From positions 124,001-188,000 of the forward strand of contig NW_004086450.1 of assembly GCF_000220395.1 (NCBI RefSeq): 64,000 nt of DNA, given 5' to 3'. Shown piece by piece: positions 14,159-26,342 of this stretch. Below the pieces are notes generated by a model. The model was not told where the DNA came from and ran no database searches. It was given only the letters and a program-made list of their open reading frames with translations. Source of the stretch: Ichthyophthirius multifiliis (taxonomy: Eukaryota; Ciliophora; Oligohymenophorea; Hymenostomatida). Each line of letters begins with the position of its first letter. The stretch's first letter is position 1. Both the position numbers and the translations under genes were made by a program.

Positions 14159-14597
14159 ATTTTTGTTTTTTTTTATTAATTTTTTTTTTTTTCAGTCGTA
14201 ATAAAATTAAATATTAATATTAATAAAATCATATTTAAATTTTTTTAAATTATAATATTAATTTTTAAAAAATATAGATTAAAACAAATGAAATTAATTA
14301 AATAAAACATTTTTTTAAATAGATTAATTTAAATATAAAAAAATATATAGTTTAATATTTATTAGTATTAAGATTATAAAAAAATAATTAAAGATATAAC
14401 AATATATTTTTTATTTATATAAATATATTTATAAAAAAATAATAGGAAAGGCTAATAGATTATATTTTTTTAGTATATAAATTATTTAGTTTGTATATTT
14501 AATATTATAATTATAATTAATTCATATTATAGATTTTTATTAACTTTTACTTAGTAAAAATGTTGAAATATATTTACAATTTATATAAAAAAAAATT

Positions 14598-14852
14598 ATG
14601 ACAAGTGAAAAATAAACATTTTTTTAAAAAATATAAGCCTAATACATAAGTAATTTTTTATTATAAATTTAGTAATAAGAAGAAATTCCATCTTTGAATA
14701 TGAAAATTGAATGTAAATTTTAAAAGGATTTAAAAATTTAACAAAAAAAAAAAGATATAATTTAAAAATCTTTATAAAATAAATATTAAATAAATAAAAC
14801 TAATTTTATAATTAATAATTAAATACTAATTAATTAATTAAAATAAATATGA
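14598..14852 (+). CDS. Small hypothetical ORF (84 residues)
   Basis: An ATG-to-TGA frame with Q for TAA/TAG, reading MTSEKQTFFQKIQAQYI at the start and QEEIPSLNMKIECKFQKDLK in the middle. Not recognised. The amino-acid mix is protein-like in the first two thirds and drifts to Asn/Ile/Gln at the end. It lies between the IQ gene and the TMBIM gene and is oriented opposite to both. It may be a small gene or the remnant of one. Confidence 0.35.
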
Positions 14853-14985
14853 GTAAAAATTAAAATATATTATTTGTTTTTAATTAATATTCTATTATAT
14901 TTTTATTAAAATATAATAATTAACAAAATATTTTTATTATAAATAAAATGATTATATATAAATATTTAGTCTATTTTTTAATTAA

Positions 14986-15735
14986 TCAAATTTTTTAGAT
15001 TTTTTTTCCAAATATTTTTAATATTCTTATAAAAATTTTAATAATATCTAAATAAATTAGCATAGATCCTAAAATATATTCATCAATGTCTATTTACCTT
15101 CTATATCCTCCAATAATAAGCTACACATCATAAATTAAATATAAACTATAAGCTACAACTATCAAGAATTAAGTTATAAAATATAGTAATCCATTTCTAA
15201 AAATGAACATATTTATAATTCCCAAAATAATTAAGCTAAAGCTTGTAATAAAGATTCCTCCTCCAATCATGGTTAAATCCTTACAGAAAAATATGGAATA
15301 AATGCAAAGTCCAATAGTGGCAAAAGCAGTCATGTAAAGAGTTTCATTAACTGACTATAAATCATAAAAGACACATGTAGCTGATAACATGTAGCTCATA
15401 AAGAAAGTGAATAAACCTAAAAACAAATAATTGATGGGTACCATTTGTGATAAGCTTCTAATAGATATGAATAATATAAGAATAACTATTATAAATAGAA
15501 AAGATAAGAAATACATAAAACTATCCTAGATTAATAAATCTCTAAAACGGGTATTTAGATTGGACAATATTATAAAGGCAGATGTGAATAATAATTAAAA
15601 CAATAATATAGAAAATACTTTTCTTACAAATCCTAACCTAAGGCTTTTCAAGAGACTTGGAGATCCTTAATCATTAATTTATCTTTTTTTTTATAAAGAA
15701 TCTATATTAAATTAATTAGGTTTATAATATTTCAT
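14986..15735 (-). CDS. TMBIM / Bax inhibitor-1 family membrane protein
   Basis: 249 residues, no intron, about seven hydrophobic segments. The family start is clear (SLRLGFVRKVFSILLFQLLF), and the C-terminal signature is present: SLYLIYDVQLIIGG followed by DEYILGSMLIYLDIIKIF and a basic tail FGKK. The two Asp residues of the YD and YLD motifs match the pH-sensing pair of this family, which forms a calcium leak in the endoplasmic reticulum, Golgi or plasma membrane and modulates stress and cell death. The short hydrophilic N-terminus with a basic patch is closest to the GRINA/lifeguard subgroup, though without its proline-rich extension. Start ATG 15735, TGA at 14988-14986. Confidence 0.93.
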
Positions 15736-16093
15736 TTTTGAATTTCTTTTATAATTCTTTATTTTATTTATAATATTTTTTTAATATAATATTGTTTTTT
15801 TATAATTAAATATATATAAGATAAAGAAATTAATATTTTTTTTAAAAAAATATAATTATTTAATTTTATATAAACACCTTAACAATTTTATAAAAAATAA
15901 TAAAATTAAATATTTTATTTATTTGAACTTTTTTTGTTATTTTATAAATGAATTTCATAAAAATTCTAACTCCTTTTATATTTTCTTATAAAAGAAAATA
16001 AATAAATTAATTAATATCTATTCTTTCTTCTTTTAAATCTAATTTCTAATATTTAATATATAAACAAGCATAAAAGAAAATTCTAATATCCAT
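15671..16093 (-). CDS. Hypothetical ORF overlapping the TMBIM 5' end
   Basis: 140 codons from ATG 16093 to TGA 15673-15671. The first 60 residues look protein-like (MDIRIFFYACLYIKYQKLDL, then EERIDINQFIYFLLQENIKG); the rest is A/T-driven low complexity and overlaps the TMBIM start by about 65 bases in another frame. It may be a terminal exon whose upstream part I could not trace, or the coding part may end earlier through an unseen intron. Not recognised. Confidence 0.3.
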
Positions 16094-16527
16094 TAATTTT
16101 TAAGCATATCAAACTTATAATTTTTATTATTTTTTAATTACATATATAAAAATTTCTAATTATTTTTTAAATTAAATTAAAACAATAAAAATTAAATTTG
16201 CATAAAGCTTTTAATTATTAAAATTTCATATTAATATAAAGATGAATTTTGAAATTGAAAATTTATAACATAAAAAAAATTATTTCAATAAAATAATTAA
16301 TATTGATTATGCTAATAAACCTTTTAAAATTATATTTTTTTAATATTTTTTAATATGATTAATTTAATTATTATACATTTTTTTATTATAATAATTTTAT
16401 TTAAAATTATTTATACAAATGAATAAATTATTATATTTTATATATCTTTAATTTTTATACATTTTTATATTTCTTTTTAATTGATAACATGCAAAAATTA
16501 TATCTTATATTTTTAAAAATGAAATTT
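16094..16527. other. A/T-rich intergenic DNA
   Basis: No coding frame or RNA signature seen between the hypothetical ORF and the RING-H2 gene. Confidence 0.5.
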
Positions 16528-17779
16528 TCAATTTTTTTTACTTTCTATTTGTTTATTTATGATTTATTTATTGCATTTTATACATCTGACAACTTTTTCT
16601 TAAGGCCAACAATCCTATTATTTGTTTTATTTTTAATTAATATAATTCAGATTGAATAATATTTATAGTTTACCTAATGAGATTTATGATAACACATAGT
16701 AAAAGATTTTGATTTCTAATCATATTCAATTAATTTTTAACAAAAAACACATTTAATAGAATTTTTTTAATAATAGTTTTTTATGGTTTTTTAAATTGAT
16801 TTTTTTATGGTTGCTCGTTAGTGGGAATTCTTTTTTTTAATTTATTTATAATCATAACTCCATTTTATGTTTAATTTTATTATTTTGCTGTTTCATTAAA
16901 TTTTTATATATTCATATTTCCATTTTCTCTAACTGTAAAATCATCATTATCTGAATTTTTTCTTTTTAAACTTAATGAAGAACTAATACTTTATTCATTA
17001 TTTTTATCTACATTGTCTTTAGTTTCATTAGGAGGTTATTTTACATGATAAGGTGTAGGTTATCTTTATTAGATTTTCAAATTTTATTTATGAGATTTTT
17101 ATGGTGATGGAGTTTCTTCAAAATGAATAGATTTTTATCTTCTTTTAAGTGATGAATTTTATTCTTCTTATATTTTTTCAGCTTTAAAAGGAGATCTTTA
17201 AATTTAAAAATAAATAAGTAAAAAAAATAATAATAAATATAACTTTTTATCAAATTTCTTTTTTTTAGAAAATTCTTCATCTCCTTCTTCTTCATTTATA
17301 GTTTAAGGTACTTTAGAATGACTACTAATTACGGATTAAGGAATAGTTTCTGATTTATCAATCATCATATTGATTGGTTTATGAAAATGACTTCTGTTTG
17401 GACTCAAACTATTATATCTTATTTTTGTTCCACTTGAACGTTTAAAAAAACTATTACTACTTAAATGATCTGAAAAACTTTTTGATTCAAAAATTTCTTC
17501 ATTTGCTTAGTAAATTGATTCTATTGAACTTCTTTTTATTTATAATTAACTTCTTCGTTTATCAGATTATTAAGGAATTTATTCTTATTTATTATTTTTT
17601 TCTTAAGATTATAATTTTTATTAGCTACTTTATGTTTAAGAATTTATAAATATATATGTACCATTATCTGTTTTTTCTCCTTCCTAGTTTTCATATATTT
17701 TAAAATTTCGTGATTTTTTTTTTATTACATTTTTGTTTGTTTCTGAGTTTTTTTTTTTAGATTAGCTTTAAGATATCAT
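16528..17779 (-). CDS. RING-H2 finger protein (putative E3 ubiquitin ligase)
   Basis: A long Ser/Lys/Asn-rich, probably disordered N-terminal region (for example SFSDHLSSNSFFKRSSGTK and NEEEGDEEFSKKKK), with one short hydrophobic stretch, precedes a C-terminal zinc finger: IKCVFCQKLI, then TMCYHKSHQ joined to DCW, then RCIKCNK. The spacing C-x2-C..C-x1-H-x2-H-x2-C..C-x2-C is that of a RING-H2 domain, which binds an E2 and directs ubiquitin transfer. The His and the following Cys are brought together only by splicing an intron of about 60 bases (near 16600-16660), and one extra A is needed in a poly-A run near 16760. TGA is at 16530-16528. The E3 function is inferred from the zinc-ligand pattern. 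Confidence 0.7.
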
Positions 17780-18001
17780 TTTTAAATTTATTTTAATTTT
17801 TAAATTCAAAATAATTTTTTTTTTAAAAAAAAAGGTGGAAAATAATAATTTAAATACATAAAGAATTTTTATTACTAAAAATTACTTAAAATAATATTTT
17901 TTCTTATTTTATTTATTTTTAATTTAAAAAAATTTATATATAAGTTTAATAAAACAATAATTTAATGTTAATAATAAAAAGTAAAAAATATTTATATATA
18001 T

Positions 18002-19866
18002 TCATTATTTTTTGATTTTATCATTATTTTTCTATCTTAATTTTTCTAAAAACTCTTTTGCTTTAATTTAATCATATTAACTTAAAATATTATTAATATC
18101 TTAATTTATTTATAATATGTAATCTATATATTTTTAAATTTAAATTTAATTTTATTTAAAAGTATCATCAAATTAATTTTAGTATTTTTTTTTTGTTCCT
18201 GTAGCTATTCTTTTTATAATTAATCTAGCATATTTATTTTACTAATTAAATCTTATTTAATTTAATTAATTTCCTAAATCTATTATTATTATAACATTTG
18301 TTTTGTTTATTAAAGTATTAGTTTTTATTTTTTGTATTCATCTGTTATTTTTTTTCATAAAATTCTTTTTAGTTTTAAAATTATTCCTAAAAAATTTTTA
18401 TTTGTTTTTAAAGTTATTCAATTTCATTTTTTTAAAACTATTAAGAATAATCATTTTTTTATTCTTGATTTTTGAATTTTTCTATAATTTAATCTTTTTC
18501 TTATTATAGAATTTCATTCTTAAAAATTTCTTTTTAAATATTTTATTCTAATAATTATTTATTTTCGAATAGTTTTTAATTTTCATTTTCTAAAATGCTG
18601 ATTTTTTCAATTAATTCTTTATTTATTTATTGCAAATATTAATTTTCATTTAAATATTTTTAATAGTTTTATGGATTATTATTTTAAATAATATTTTTTA
18701 ACTCTTCAATTTAAGAATTAAAGATTTTTTCATTTTTTAAATTATTCTCTTCTTTCAATTAATATTCTTTTTCTTTTTAAGAAATATATATTTACATATC
18801 TATAATTTCATTTTGATATTTTTATTTTAATAAATTCAATTCTTTATTATAATTTTCATTGAAAGATAAAATTTGTTTTTCGAATTAATCTTACAACTCA
18901 TTAATTTATTTTTATTCTTATTATTATAATTAATTAATCTAATCTTTTAAAACTTAAATATTTATATCTTTCTCTTAATTAATTTACATTTATTTTTTTA
19001 GTTTTACTCTAAGACTTTTATAGTTTCGGTTATTTTATTCAATTTCATACTCAAGTATTTTCTTCTTTTCAACAAAAATTTCTTTTAAACTATGTATTTA
19101 TTAATTAATACATTCTAAATCTTTATTTGCTTCACATTAATTTCTTAAATTTTTTATCTGTTCGTTTTAGTTTATTAGTTCTCTCTAATATTTTAATATT
19201 TCTTCCTCTAAAAATGCTATTTTATTTTTAAAAGATGTATATGTCAATTAATTTTATTATTTTTAACTTTATTTAGCTTAAGGACTATTATTTTCACTAA
19301 AGCTTGATTTTATTTCTTTGTTTTATTCTTTATTTTTTAACACACAAATAAAATATTTTTATGTAAATTAAAATTACTTTGATTGATAACATCTTTATAT
19401 TATTCTAAGAAATTAATAGGTTTTATTTCTAAAAAGTTATATTACGAGATACTTTAAATAAAATACATATTTTTTTAAAAAAAAAATTGAATATGTTACT
19501 TTTTGCAATAATCAGTTGCTATTCTTTTTTATGGTGAACAATTTGCACTTTTTGAATTTTTTTTGTTTTTTGGTAATTTCCACATGTTTTATATTATCTT
19601 TCAGTTTCATAGTTCTTAATTTATTTTGTAATTTCTTAAATATTTATTTATGAACTTACTTAATTACTTAAAAATGAATCTTTAATTTTTAATTTTAATT
19701 TTTTAATAAAACAAATAAAAAATAAAATACCTTCTTAACATTATTCATACCTTGTATGTTCTGACTTTAAATCTTTTTGAATTTTTTTACCTGAACTTTA
19801 AGTTTTATTCTATTAATCAAATTTATTTATTTTAAATATAATAAATTAACTTTTTAAATTTTTACA
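18002..19866 (-). CDS. Long coiled-coil protein
   Basis: Several exons. The first part, EQQLIIAK at its end, is basic (ETERQYKTCGNYQKTKK). The main exon (about 18500-19320) is a continuous coiled coil with heptad-like hydrophobics among Glu/Lys/Gln, for example AFLEEEILKYQRELINQ, ELQDQFEKQILSFNENY and KEYQLKEENNLKNEKI. The C-terminal segment has QYDQIKAKEFLEKLRQK before TGA 18004-18002. Introns are inferred from GT..AG pairs near 19330-19390, 19450-19500, 19680-19735 and 19810-19850, all A/T-rich. Such proteins are usually cytoskeletal or basal-body components in ciliates, but nothing here names the family. Confidence 0.6.
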
Positions 19867-20547
19867 TTTTCTTAATTATTATATACAAAATTCATTTTTT
19901 ATTCATTATTTGTATTAAATGTATTTTCTAATCTTTTGTTTATTTAAATGAAAGAGAAGATTATAGAATTTAATAATTTTAATATATGGGATTGTTTTTA
20001 AATAAATAATTGATATTAGAATATATATATTACATTTTTTTTTTAGAATCATTTTTTAACTTTTAATTTATAATTGTATTTATCTATAATTAATTGAAAT
20101 TTGAATTTTTATTAGAAAAAAGAGATTATTCATTTTCTTTCTAATTATTCTAAAAGTATAATTTTTTATTGTTATGATATTAAATATTTTACTTATTTTA
20201 TATTTTTATAATTCTGAATCATTTTAATATTATATTATTAAAAATATCAATAAATTTTTTTAAATATGAAAAAAACAAAAAAATATTAAAAAATCAAAGT
20301 ATTTATCAAAAACAAAAAAATTTAAATTGTTTTTGTTATTATATAGTAAATTTTTCATATAATTAAATATAAGAAATATTAACTTTGAAAAGAAAAAACT
20401 ATTATATATTTTTTTATAAAAAAATTTAATATAAAATAATCACAATATAAATAAATTTAAGTAAGTTATATTTATATGACAAAAAAATATTTTATTTTGT
20501 TAAAAAAAAGTACATAAGGATAATTTAGTTAGTTTAGAAAATATTCT
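19867..20547. other. A/T-rich intergenic DNA between divergent genes
   Basis: Over 90% A/T with many A and T runs. It separates the - strand coiled-coil gene from the + strand gene at 20548, so it should hold both promoters, but no motif stands out. Confidence 0.5.
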
Positions 20548-21404
20548 ATGCCATTAAAATTTAATTTAGAGATTTAAGAGGTCTTAAAATGTATTATTAG
20601 ATTAAAAATAAACTGGAATTAATTATTATTATATTTCAATTAGTAAAACCTATATCAAGTATATGAAGCAAATCAAGATTATTAATTTTCAGTATTTCCA
20701 AACCCTTCAAATTTATTAGCTTAATTCAAAGAAAAATTTAAAATTTTATTACAGATAAATAAGTCATAATAAAAGATAATTTAATGATATATAAAAGAAT
20801 ATTTAAAATCAAACTTTAGCAATAACATTTATCAAATATAAATTTAATTATTTTATTAATTGTTTTCTTGTTTTTGTGATAGACCAGTAATGTAAATAGC
20901 AAATTCGCAATAATAATTATTAGGAAAATTATAAATGTCCTTCTATAGGCCTTTATGTCGCACAAAAATAAACAATTTCTCTTTAATTGAATTAAATTTT
21001 TGATAAATAATAAGATAATATTTATTAAGCAGTGATTTAATAAAGGCGTATTTTGCTTTCCTTTTCAAAAATTCGGGCGGGGTATGAAAAAAAAAATCGT
21101 ATTAAATTTTAGATTTTCATTTTAATAATACAGGCGAATCTATTAATAATATTATACTGATTTAATTAGAAAAATATATTCTTCAGGAGATAGATTCGGA
21201 GTTACTTTTCCTGATTATATTTCAGTTTAGGATATAATTTCTTATAATTCTAGCAAGTATATATTTAGATAATTTATGATAAAAAAATTGATTTATTATT
21301 ATTAATATTTTATAAAATTATTATTATTTTTATAATAGTATTTATACATAATAATTTTTATGATTTTTGTAAAATATGCATTTTTTTATTTTTGTAAAAT
21401 ATGA
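20548..21404 (+). CDS. Hypothetical multi-exon protein
   Basis: Exon 1 begins MPLKFNLEIQEVLKCIIRLK and holds FSVFPNPSNLLAQFKEKFK. After a frame change near 20750 the next exon reads CPSIGLYVAQKQTISLQLNQ and IYQAVIQQRRILLSFSKIRA. It is spliced through a 52-base intron (21082-21133) to GRIYQQYYTDLIRKIYSSGD and RFGVTFPDYISVQDIISYN. The junction keeps the frame, and the residues look like a folded domain. I do not recognise the family. The last 100 bases before TGA 21402-21404 are A/T-driven and may be untranslated. The 3' end faces the ATG101-like gene. Confidence 0.5.
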
Positions 21405-21600
21405 ATTTTTTATTTTTTTATAAAGTAAAATTAAAAAAGTAAAAACAATAAATACAATTTTTTTTATATTTTATTTTTTGTTGTTTGAATATATTATAAA
21501 TTTTTAAATTTTTCATTTTAATTTTCAATTTTTTTTTTTATTAATCCATTAAATCTATATTTTATATAAATAAATAAAATAAATTATTTAGATAATGAAA

Positions 21601-22429
21601 ATTTATTACATCACACGGAAATATATAGATTTTATCAGTTTACTTTACTATATATGATTCATCTATATGATCTAAGTCTAAATTAGCATATTAAATTATC
21701 TAATATAATATATTTTAAATATCATTTTCGGCCTTTTATAATTATTTTAAAATATATAATTTTTAATTTATTACTTTTTATATATTCAAACTTTCATTTT
21801 ATTTATTTATTTCAAGAGGAATTAGCCATTTTTCGAAAACTTTAGATTATTTTTTTTCAAAAAAAGGCAATAATTTTTATTTTTCTTCATTTTTAAATGT
21901 TATTCTAATTTATCCTACAATATTTTAATCATCACTATTTTCAACATCATTTTAAACTAATTTTATTAATTAATTTACAAGCTCATCAATTTAAGTATCG
22001 CCACAATGCATCTATTATTTATATAAGAATATTAATTTATTTATATAATATAATAAAAATAAAAGTAAAATAGAAAGGTTGTTAAAAAAAGTAATATCTA
22101 TAAATGTGATAATTAATATAATTTCTTTATTTAATACATAAGTTAATTTTTTTAAAATTTCACAAGTTCTAAATTGTATTTATACAGTCCCTAATTCTCT
22201 ATGATATAATACTGTATGCATAAAACAACTAATGGCATCACTTATCAATTAGTTATTAATATTCTATTAATTTTTAATAATTCAAATTTTTTTATTTATA
22301 TATTTTTTATTATTAATAAAGTTTTTAAATATATTTGTTATTTTAATATAATATTATTATCTTTGATATAATATTATATTAAATATTTACCAGTTTATTT
22401 AATGTGTATGTAATAGGTTCTATTTCCAT
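21601..22429 (-). CDS. ATG101: ATG101-like autophagy protein (HORMA fold)
   Basis: ATG101 binds ATG13 in the complex that starts autophagosome formation. Exon 1 (ATG 22429) encodes MEIEPITYTLNKL; an intron of about 125 bases leads to NINNQLISDAISCFMHTVLY and HRELGTV, matching the family's LHTVLLHRxxG signature. After a second intron the third exon gives MHCGDTQIDELVNQLIKLV, then FFEKKQSKVFEKWLIPLEIN, which lines up with the family's F..KK..W......W...WY segment, and KQLQKAENDIQNILYQIIQY. The exon 2/3 splice phase is unresolved: the clean GT leaves a one-base mismatch. No TGA was found after the last conserved residues (about 21601). The match rests on motif order and spacing; I judge it good but not proven. 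Confidence 0.62.
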
Positions 22430-22612
22430 TATTATTAATAAATATTTTTTATTTTTTAGTAATTAATTATATAATATTTTTTAAAGAAATAATAAATATA
22501 TTATTTTTTAGTTATTTATAGAAATTTAAGTATTAATTTTCACATATTAAAAAAAATATAATTATTAACATTAAAAAAAAAAAAATAATAAATATATATA
22601 TATATATTAAAA

Positions 22613-23079
22613 ATGTTAAAATTGATAACATTATTGTTAATTTCCTTTTATGGAGTTTAAAATCTGTAATTGAAAACTTAAGAATAAATTTATGGCAGTA
22701 ATCTTCCTTAACAAAACAAAATATAATTCTTTTTATCGTAAAATTAAGTTTTATAATAATTAATTGCTTAAAAGAATATGATTTTTATGGTTCAAAAATA
22801 AATTAATCTAATGAAAAAAATATATTTTAATTATTATAATAGATTTACTTATCACATAAAAAGTTAATAAGATATTTATTTAATAACATTTTTTAGTCTT
22901 TCAATATTTTTTATAATTCTTTAAATAGCATATAAATATAAAAATTATATTTTCTTTTAAAAATTAACTAATTAAAAAATGTAAAACGTATTTAGTAAAT
23001 AAATTCAAATTAAATAAGATTAAAATCAAGATGAAGAGGAATAATTAAATAGGTTAATAATATAAAAAAAATACTATTT

Positions 23080-23136
<57 letters not shown>

Positions 23137-23288
23137 TATTTTATTTATTTATTAATTTTTAAAGTGATTCTTCTTAAATATATTTTTAAAGTGAATCTAA
23201 TTTAAGTGAAAGCGATTTAAAATTAAATAAATAGTAACTTGATATATAAATATTTATTAATTGTTAAAATTAAAACTTAAAATTTTGA
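22613..23288 (+). CDS. Small type I membrane protein with acidic tail
   Basis: Two exons joined by a 112-base intron (23053-23164) that contains a long (AT)n tract. The protein begins with a signal peptide MLKLITLLLISFYGVQNL, has a luminal part with FFLSQNQVLQQLIAQKNMIF, then one membrane segment ITFFSLSIFFIILQIAY, a short basic stop-transfer (KYKN) and a cytosolic tail that turns acidic (NQDEEEQLNRSDSS, SESNLSESDLKLNK). TGA is at 23286-23288. The exon join (AG + T giving Ser) restores a good frame. Family not recognised; the topology suggests a secretory-pathway receptor or adaptor. Confidence 0.6.
23083..23131. repeat. (AT)n microsatellite within an intron
   Basis: About 24 AT units, lying inside the single intron of the small membrane-protein gene. 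Confidence 0.9.
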
Positions 23289-25295
23289 GTTTTAAATAAT
23301 ATTTACTATTTTATCGATTATTTATTAAATATGGTTTAACTTTTATAGTATTTAAATTTAAAATAACATTTTTATATATTATATAATACAAGATATAGTA
23401 TATTTTATTTTTATTCATTCTTAATTATACATAAAATTTTAAAATAAACTAAATTTTCAATATTTTTATTTATTTTTAATTATTTTATATTACATTATTA
23501 TCATTTTAATATAAATAAATTAATTACAAGAATACTATGCCAAAATAAATATTCTATTGTATAAATATATTAAAAAAGTTTATTTAAAGTTTTTATAAAA
23601 TATATATATTTAAACTAAAAAGCATAATACTTTAAAAAACTTTTTATTTTAATAAGATTTAATTAATAAATAATTAAGTAAAAATTCGATAATTTATATA
23701 TTATATAAGTAAATAGGTTTTTAATTACATAATTTATAATTAAGATAAAATTAATGATGAATAATATAATATTTAAATAAGATATAAATTTTAATGACAA
23801 ATAAGACTTTTTTAATAGCTATAAATACTTTAACTAATTTTAAATAAAGTTTTATCAAGAAAAATAATTAAAATTTTAATGAAAGTAATAAAATATTATT
23901 AAGATTTAAGTAAAATTATATAATTTGTAAATATTTTTAAAAAAATGAAGATATATATATAATAATTATAAGAAGAAAAATTAACTTTCGTTTATTTAAT
24001 TTTTATTTGTATATAATTTAAAGTTCTCAAAATTAAAAATTTATAATTAAATAAAATTAAGATTCGATTATAATTTAAAAAAAAAGAAGATTATTAATAA
24101 AATCAATGTATTAATTAAAAAAATGATATTTTTAATTATGAATAAAAATTACATTTTTATCAGTTTAAATGTGAATTTTTTGTTATTCTTCTAAGATCAC
24201 ATACATAAAAAGTTAATCCAATAATACTAAAAATAAAAATTTAAATAATTTAAAATAAATTAAAAATAAATATGATTTATATATATGTAAAAATAAGTTA
24301 AATAGATATAAATTTTAAAGATTATATATATAACATTCTAAATAAATTTCCTCAAATCAATTTTTATAAAAACTTTAAATTATGATGACATATAAAAAAT
24401 ATTCTTAATTTCTTGATGATAATTAAAAAAAATAAATATAAATTGTAAACTAAGATAAAATAAATAAAAAATATTAATACTGTCTGTGTTAATGAATACT
24501 ATTTACTAGATTTTTCATAAACTTTTAAAAAAATTAAAGTAACATTTTAAAGCTCATTAATAATAAATAAATGAAATCAAAGTGGAATTATATTTAAACT
24601 AAAACATATTTTAAAAAGGCGATAATGCAGATAAAGTTTGTTTGATAAAAAATAAAATAGCTTAAATTTATAATAATATATACTTTGTTTAATCGAAAAT
24701 ATAATAATATTTTTTAATTTTATATAAAATAAAATAAAATAAAATTAAATAAAATAGAAATTTATATAAATAACAAATTACATCAATAGATAATATTCAC
24801 AATAGTTATATTAAATATTTTGTGTAAAAAAAAAAAAAATATAGAAATATAATAAAATCCAAATTTACAATAATAATATAAAAATCTATCTATTTTTTAT
24901 TGAAGTGAAACTTTTAATTAAATAAAAGTTAATAATCTATTTAATCTTAAAATAATAATATTAAATATATTAAAATAAATTTATTTATAAAAAATATATT
25001 ATAACAATCTATTTTGATTTTAATACATAAATTTTTAACAATCTTTTAAAAAGTAAAATATTACTTTTAAATATTTAAGAAAAAAAAATATTCAAACTTA
25101 ATATAGAAAAATCTAAAATATAGTTTTTTTTTTTAATTTGAAAAAATAAAGATATCAATAATAAAGTTGTCTTTTTAAAATATATTATATTCTAAAGATA
25201 AATAAAATTAATAAAAAAAAAAATAATTTAACAAATATATATAATATTTTAATATATAAGATTTATATAAATAATTTATACATAAAATAATTTTA
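23289..25295. other. 2 kb A/T-rich gene-poor region
   Basis: No convincing gene. A short frame near 23757-23900 (+) reads KQDINFNDKQDFFNSYKYFN and has coding-like composition, but it is only about 49 codons with no partner exon. The rest is long A/T runs with both strands open by chance, since TGA is rare in such DNA. Confidence 0.5.
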
Positions 25296-26342
25296 TCATT
25301 ATATTTATTCTGGTTAATATTACTTATATATTTATAAGGTACCATCAGCAGAAGAAGTCATTAACTAATTAGTTCTATTATCATAAATACAGGCAATCAT
25401 TCTTTCTTTTTATGCTTCTTCAATAGTTTCTATAACTTTAAGATTATTTAAATCTAGTATTTTAAGATTTTTATCCCAACTAGAAGTATATAATATTTAT
25501 TATTTGATATTTAAATCGATACCAAAGATAGTTGAATTATGATAATTAGGAATTTTAGTATAGGCTGTAAGTTTCCTAATGTTCCATAAACAAAGAGATT
25601 TATCATGACTTCCAGTAGCTAAGAAATACTAAGTATTATTTGTAAAACTTTTAATTCTTGTTACATTTTCAGTATGACCTTATAAAATTATAATTTTATG
25701 ATTTTATCTTTCATCGAATATATGAACCATTTTTGATATTCCTGAAGCTACAAAAACTCGTTATTGAGGATCGAATTCTATTGTACTAAGGCCTTAACTT
25801 TCACCATTTATTTTAGGTTCTTGAATTCTTCGTAAAATTTGTTATTTTTCGATATCCCATAAACATATGTGGTCTGTGCCACATGAATATATAATTTATT
25901 TGTGATTATCTATAGAAATTCCAAATGAGTCTTTATCCTTCATAGGAGAATATTAATGCACATATTTAAAATTACTAGAATTTATTTCTGGATCTGTGTT
26001 TTTTAATATAAATATATTCTTGTTTGAACCACTTACAAATATGCAGTTTGCATTTGGAAAATTTGCTTAATTCATTCTATGGAATTAAATAGAGTGTTCG
26101 TAGATTATTTTTGGATTGAAGTTGTTCGGATTATTTACATCAAAAAATAATATCTTTCCGTTTTTTGTACAGGCTATTCCATATGATTATTCATCTAAAT
26201 TTTAAGAAAAATGCCTTGATTAATGATATTTTATAAACAAACAGTCATAAATTAATCCTTAATTTAATGGAATATTTATATCTTTTACTAATAAGTTATC
26301 TTTTATTAAATGAGATTATTGTTCAATATTTATTTCTTTCAT
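25296..26342 (-). CDS. WD40-repeat protein
   Basis: 348 residues, intronless, complete from ATG 26342 to TGA 25298-25296. At least six WD-type blades can be traced: NANCIFVSGSNKNIFIL, IIYSCGTDHICLWDIEKQQ, VFVASGISKMVHIFDER, FLATGSHDKSLCLWNIRKL, ILYTSSWDKNLKILDLNNL and LMTSSADGTLQIY. The repeats carry the usual GH..D..SGS.D..I..WD spacing. The protein is probably a single seven-bladed propeller acting as a protein-interaction scaffold. No extra domain is present and the repeats are too generic to name a complex. Confidence 0.85.

Noticed and set aside
3900-17000. Programmed ribosomal frameshifting as the explanation for split genes
   Set aside because: The slips lie at varied homopolymers without a common slippery motif, and this type of ciliate code (TAA/TAG as Gln) is not known for it; base-call errors are simpler.
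23757-23905. Short + strand frame with coding-like composition
   Set aside because: Only about 49 codons, with no adjoining exon and no recognisable motif; could arise by chance in this DNA.
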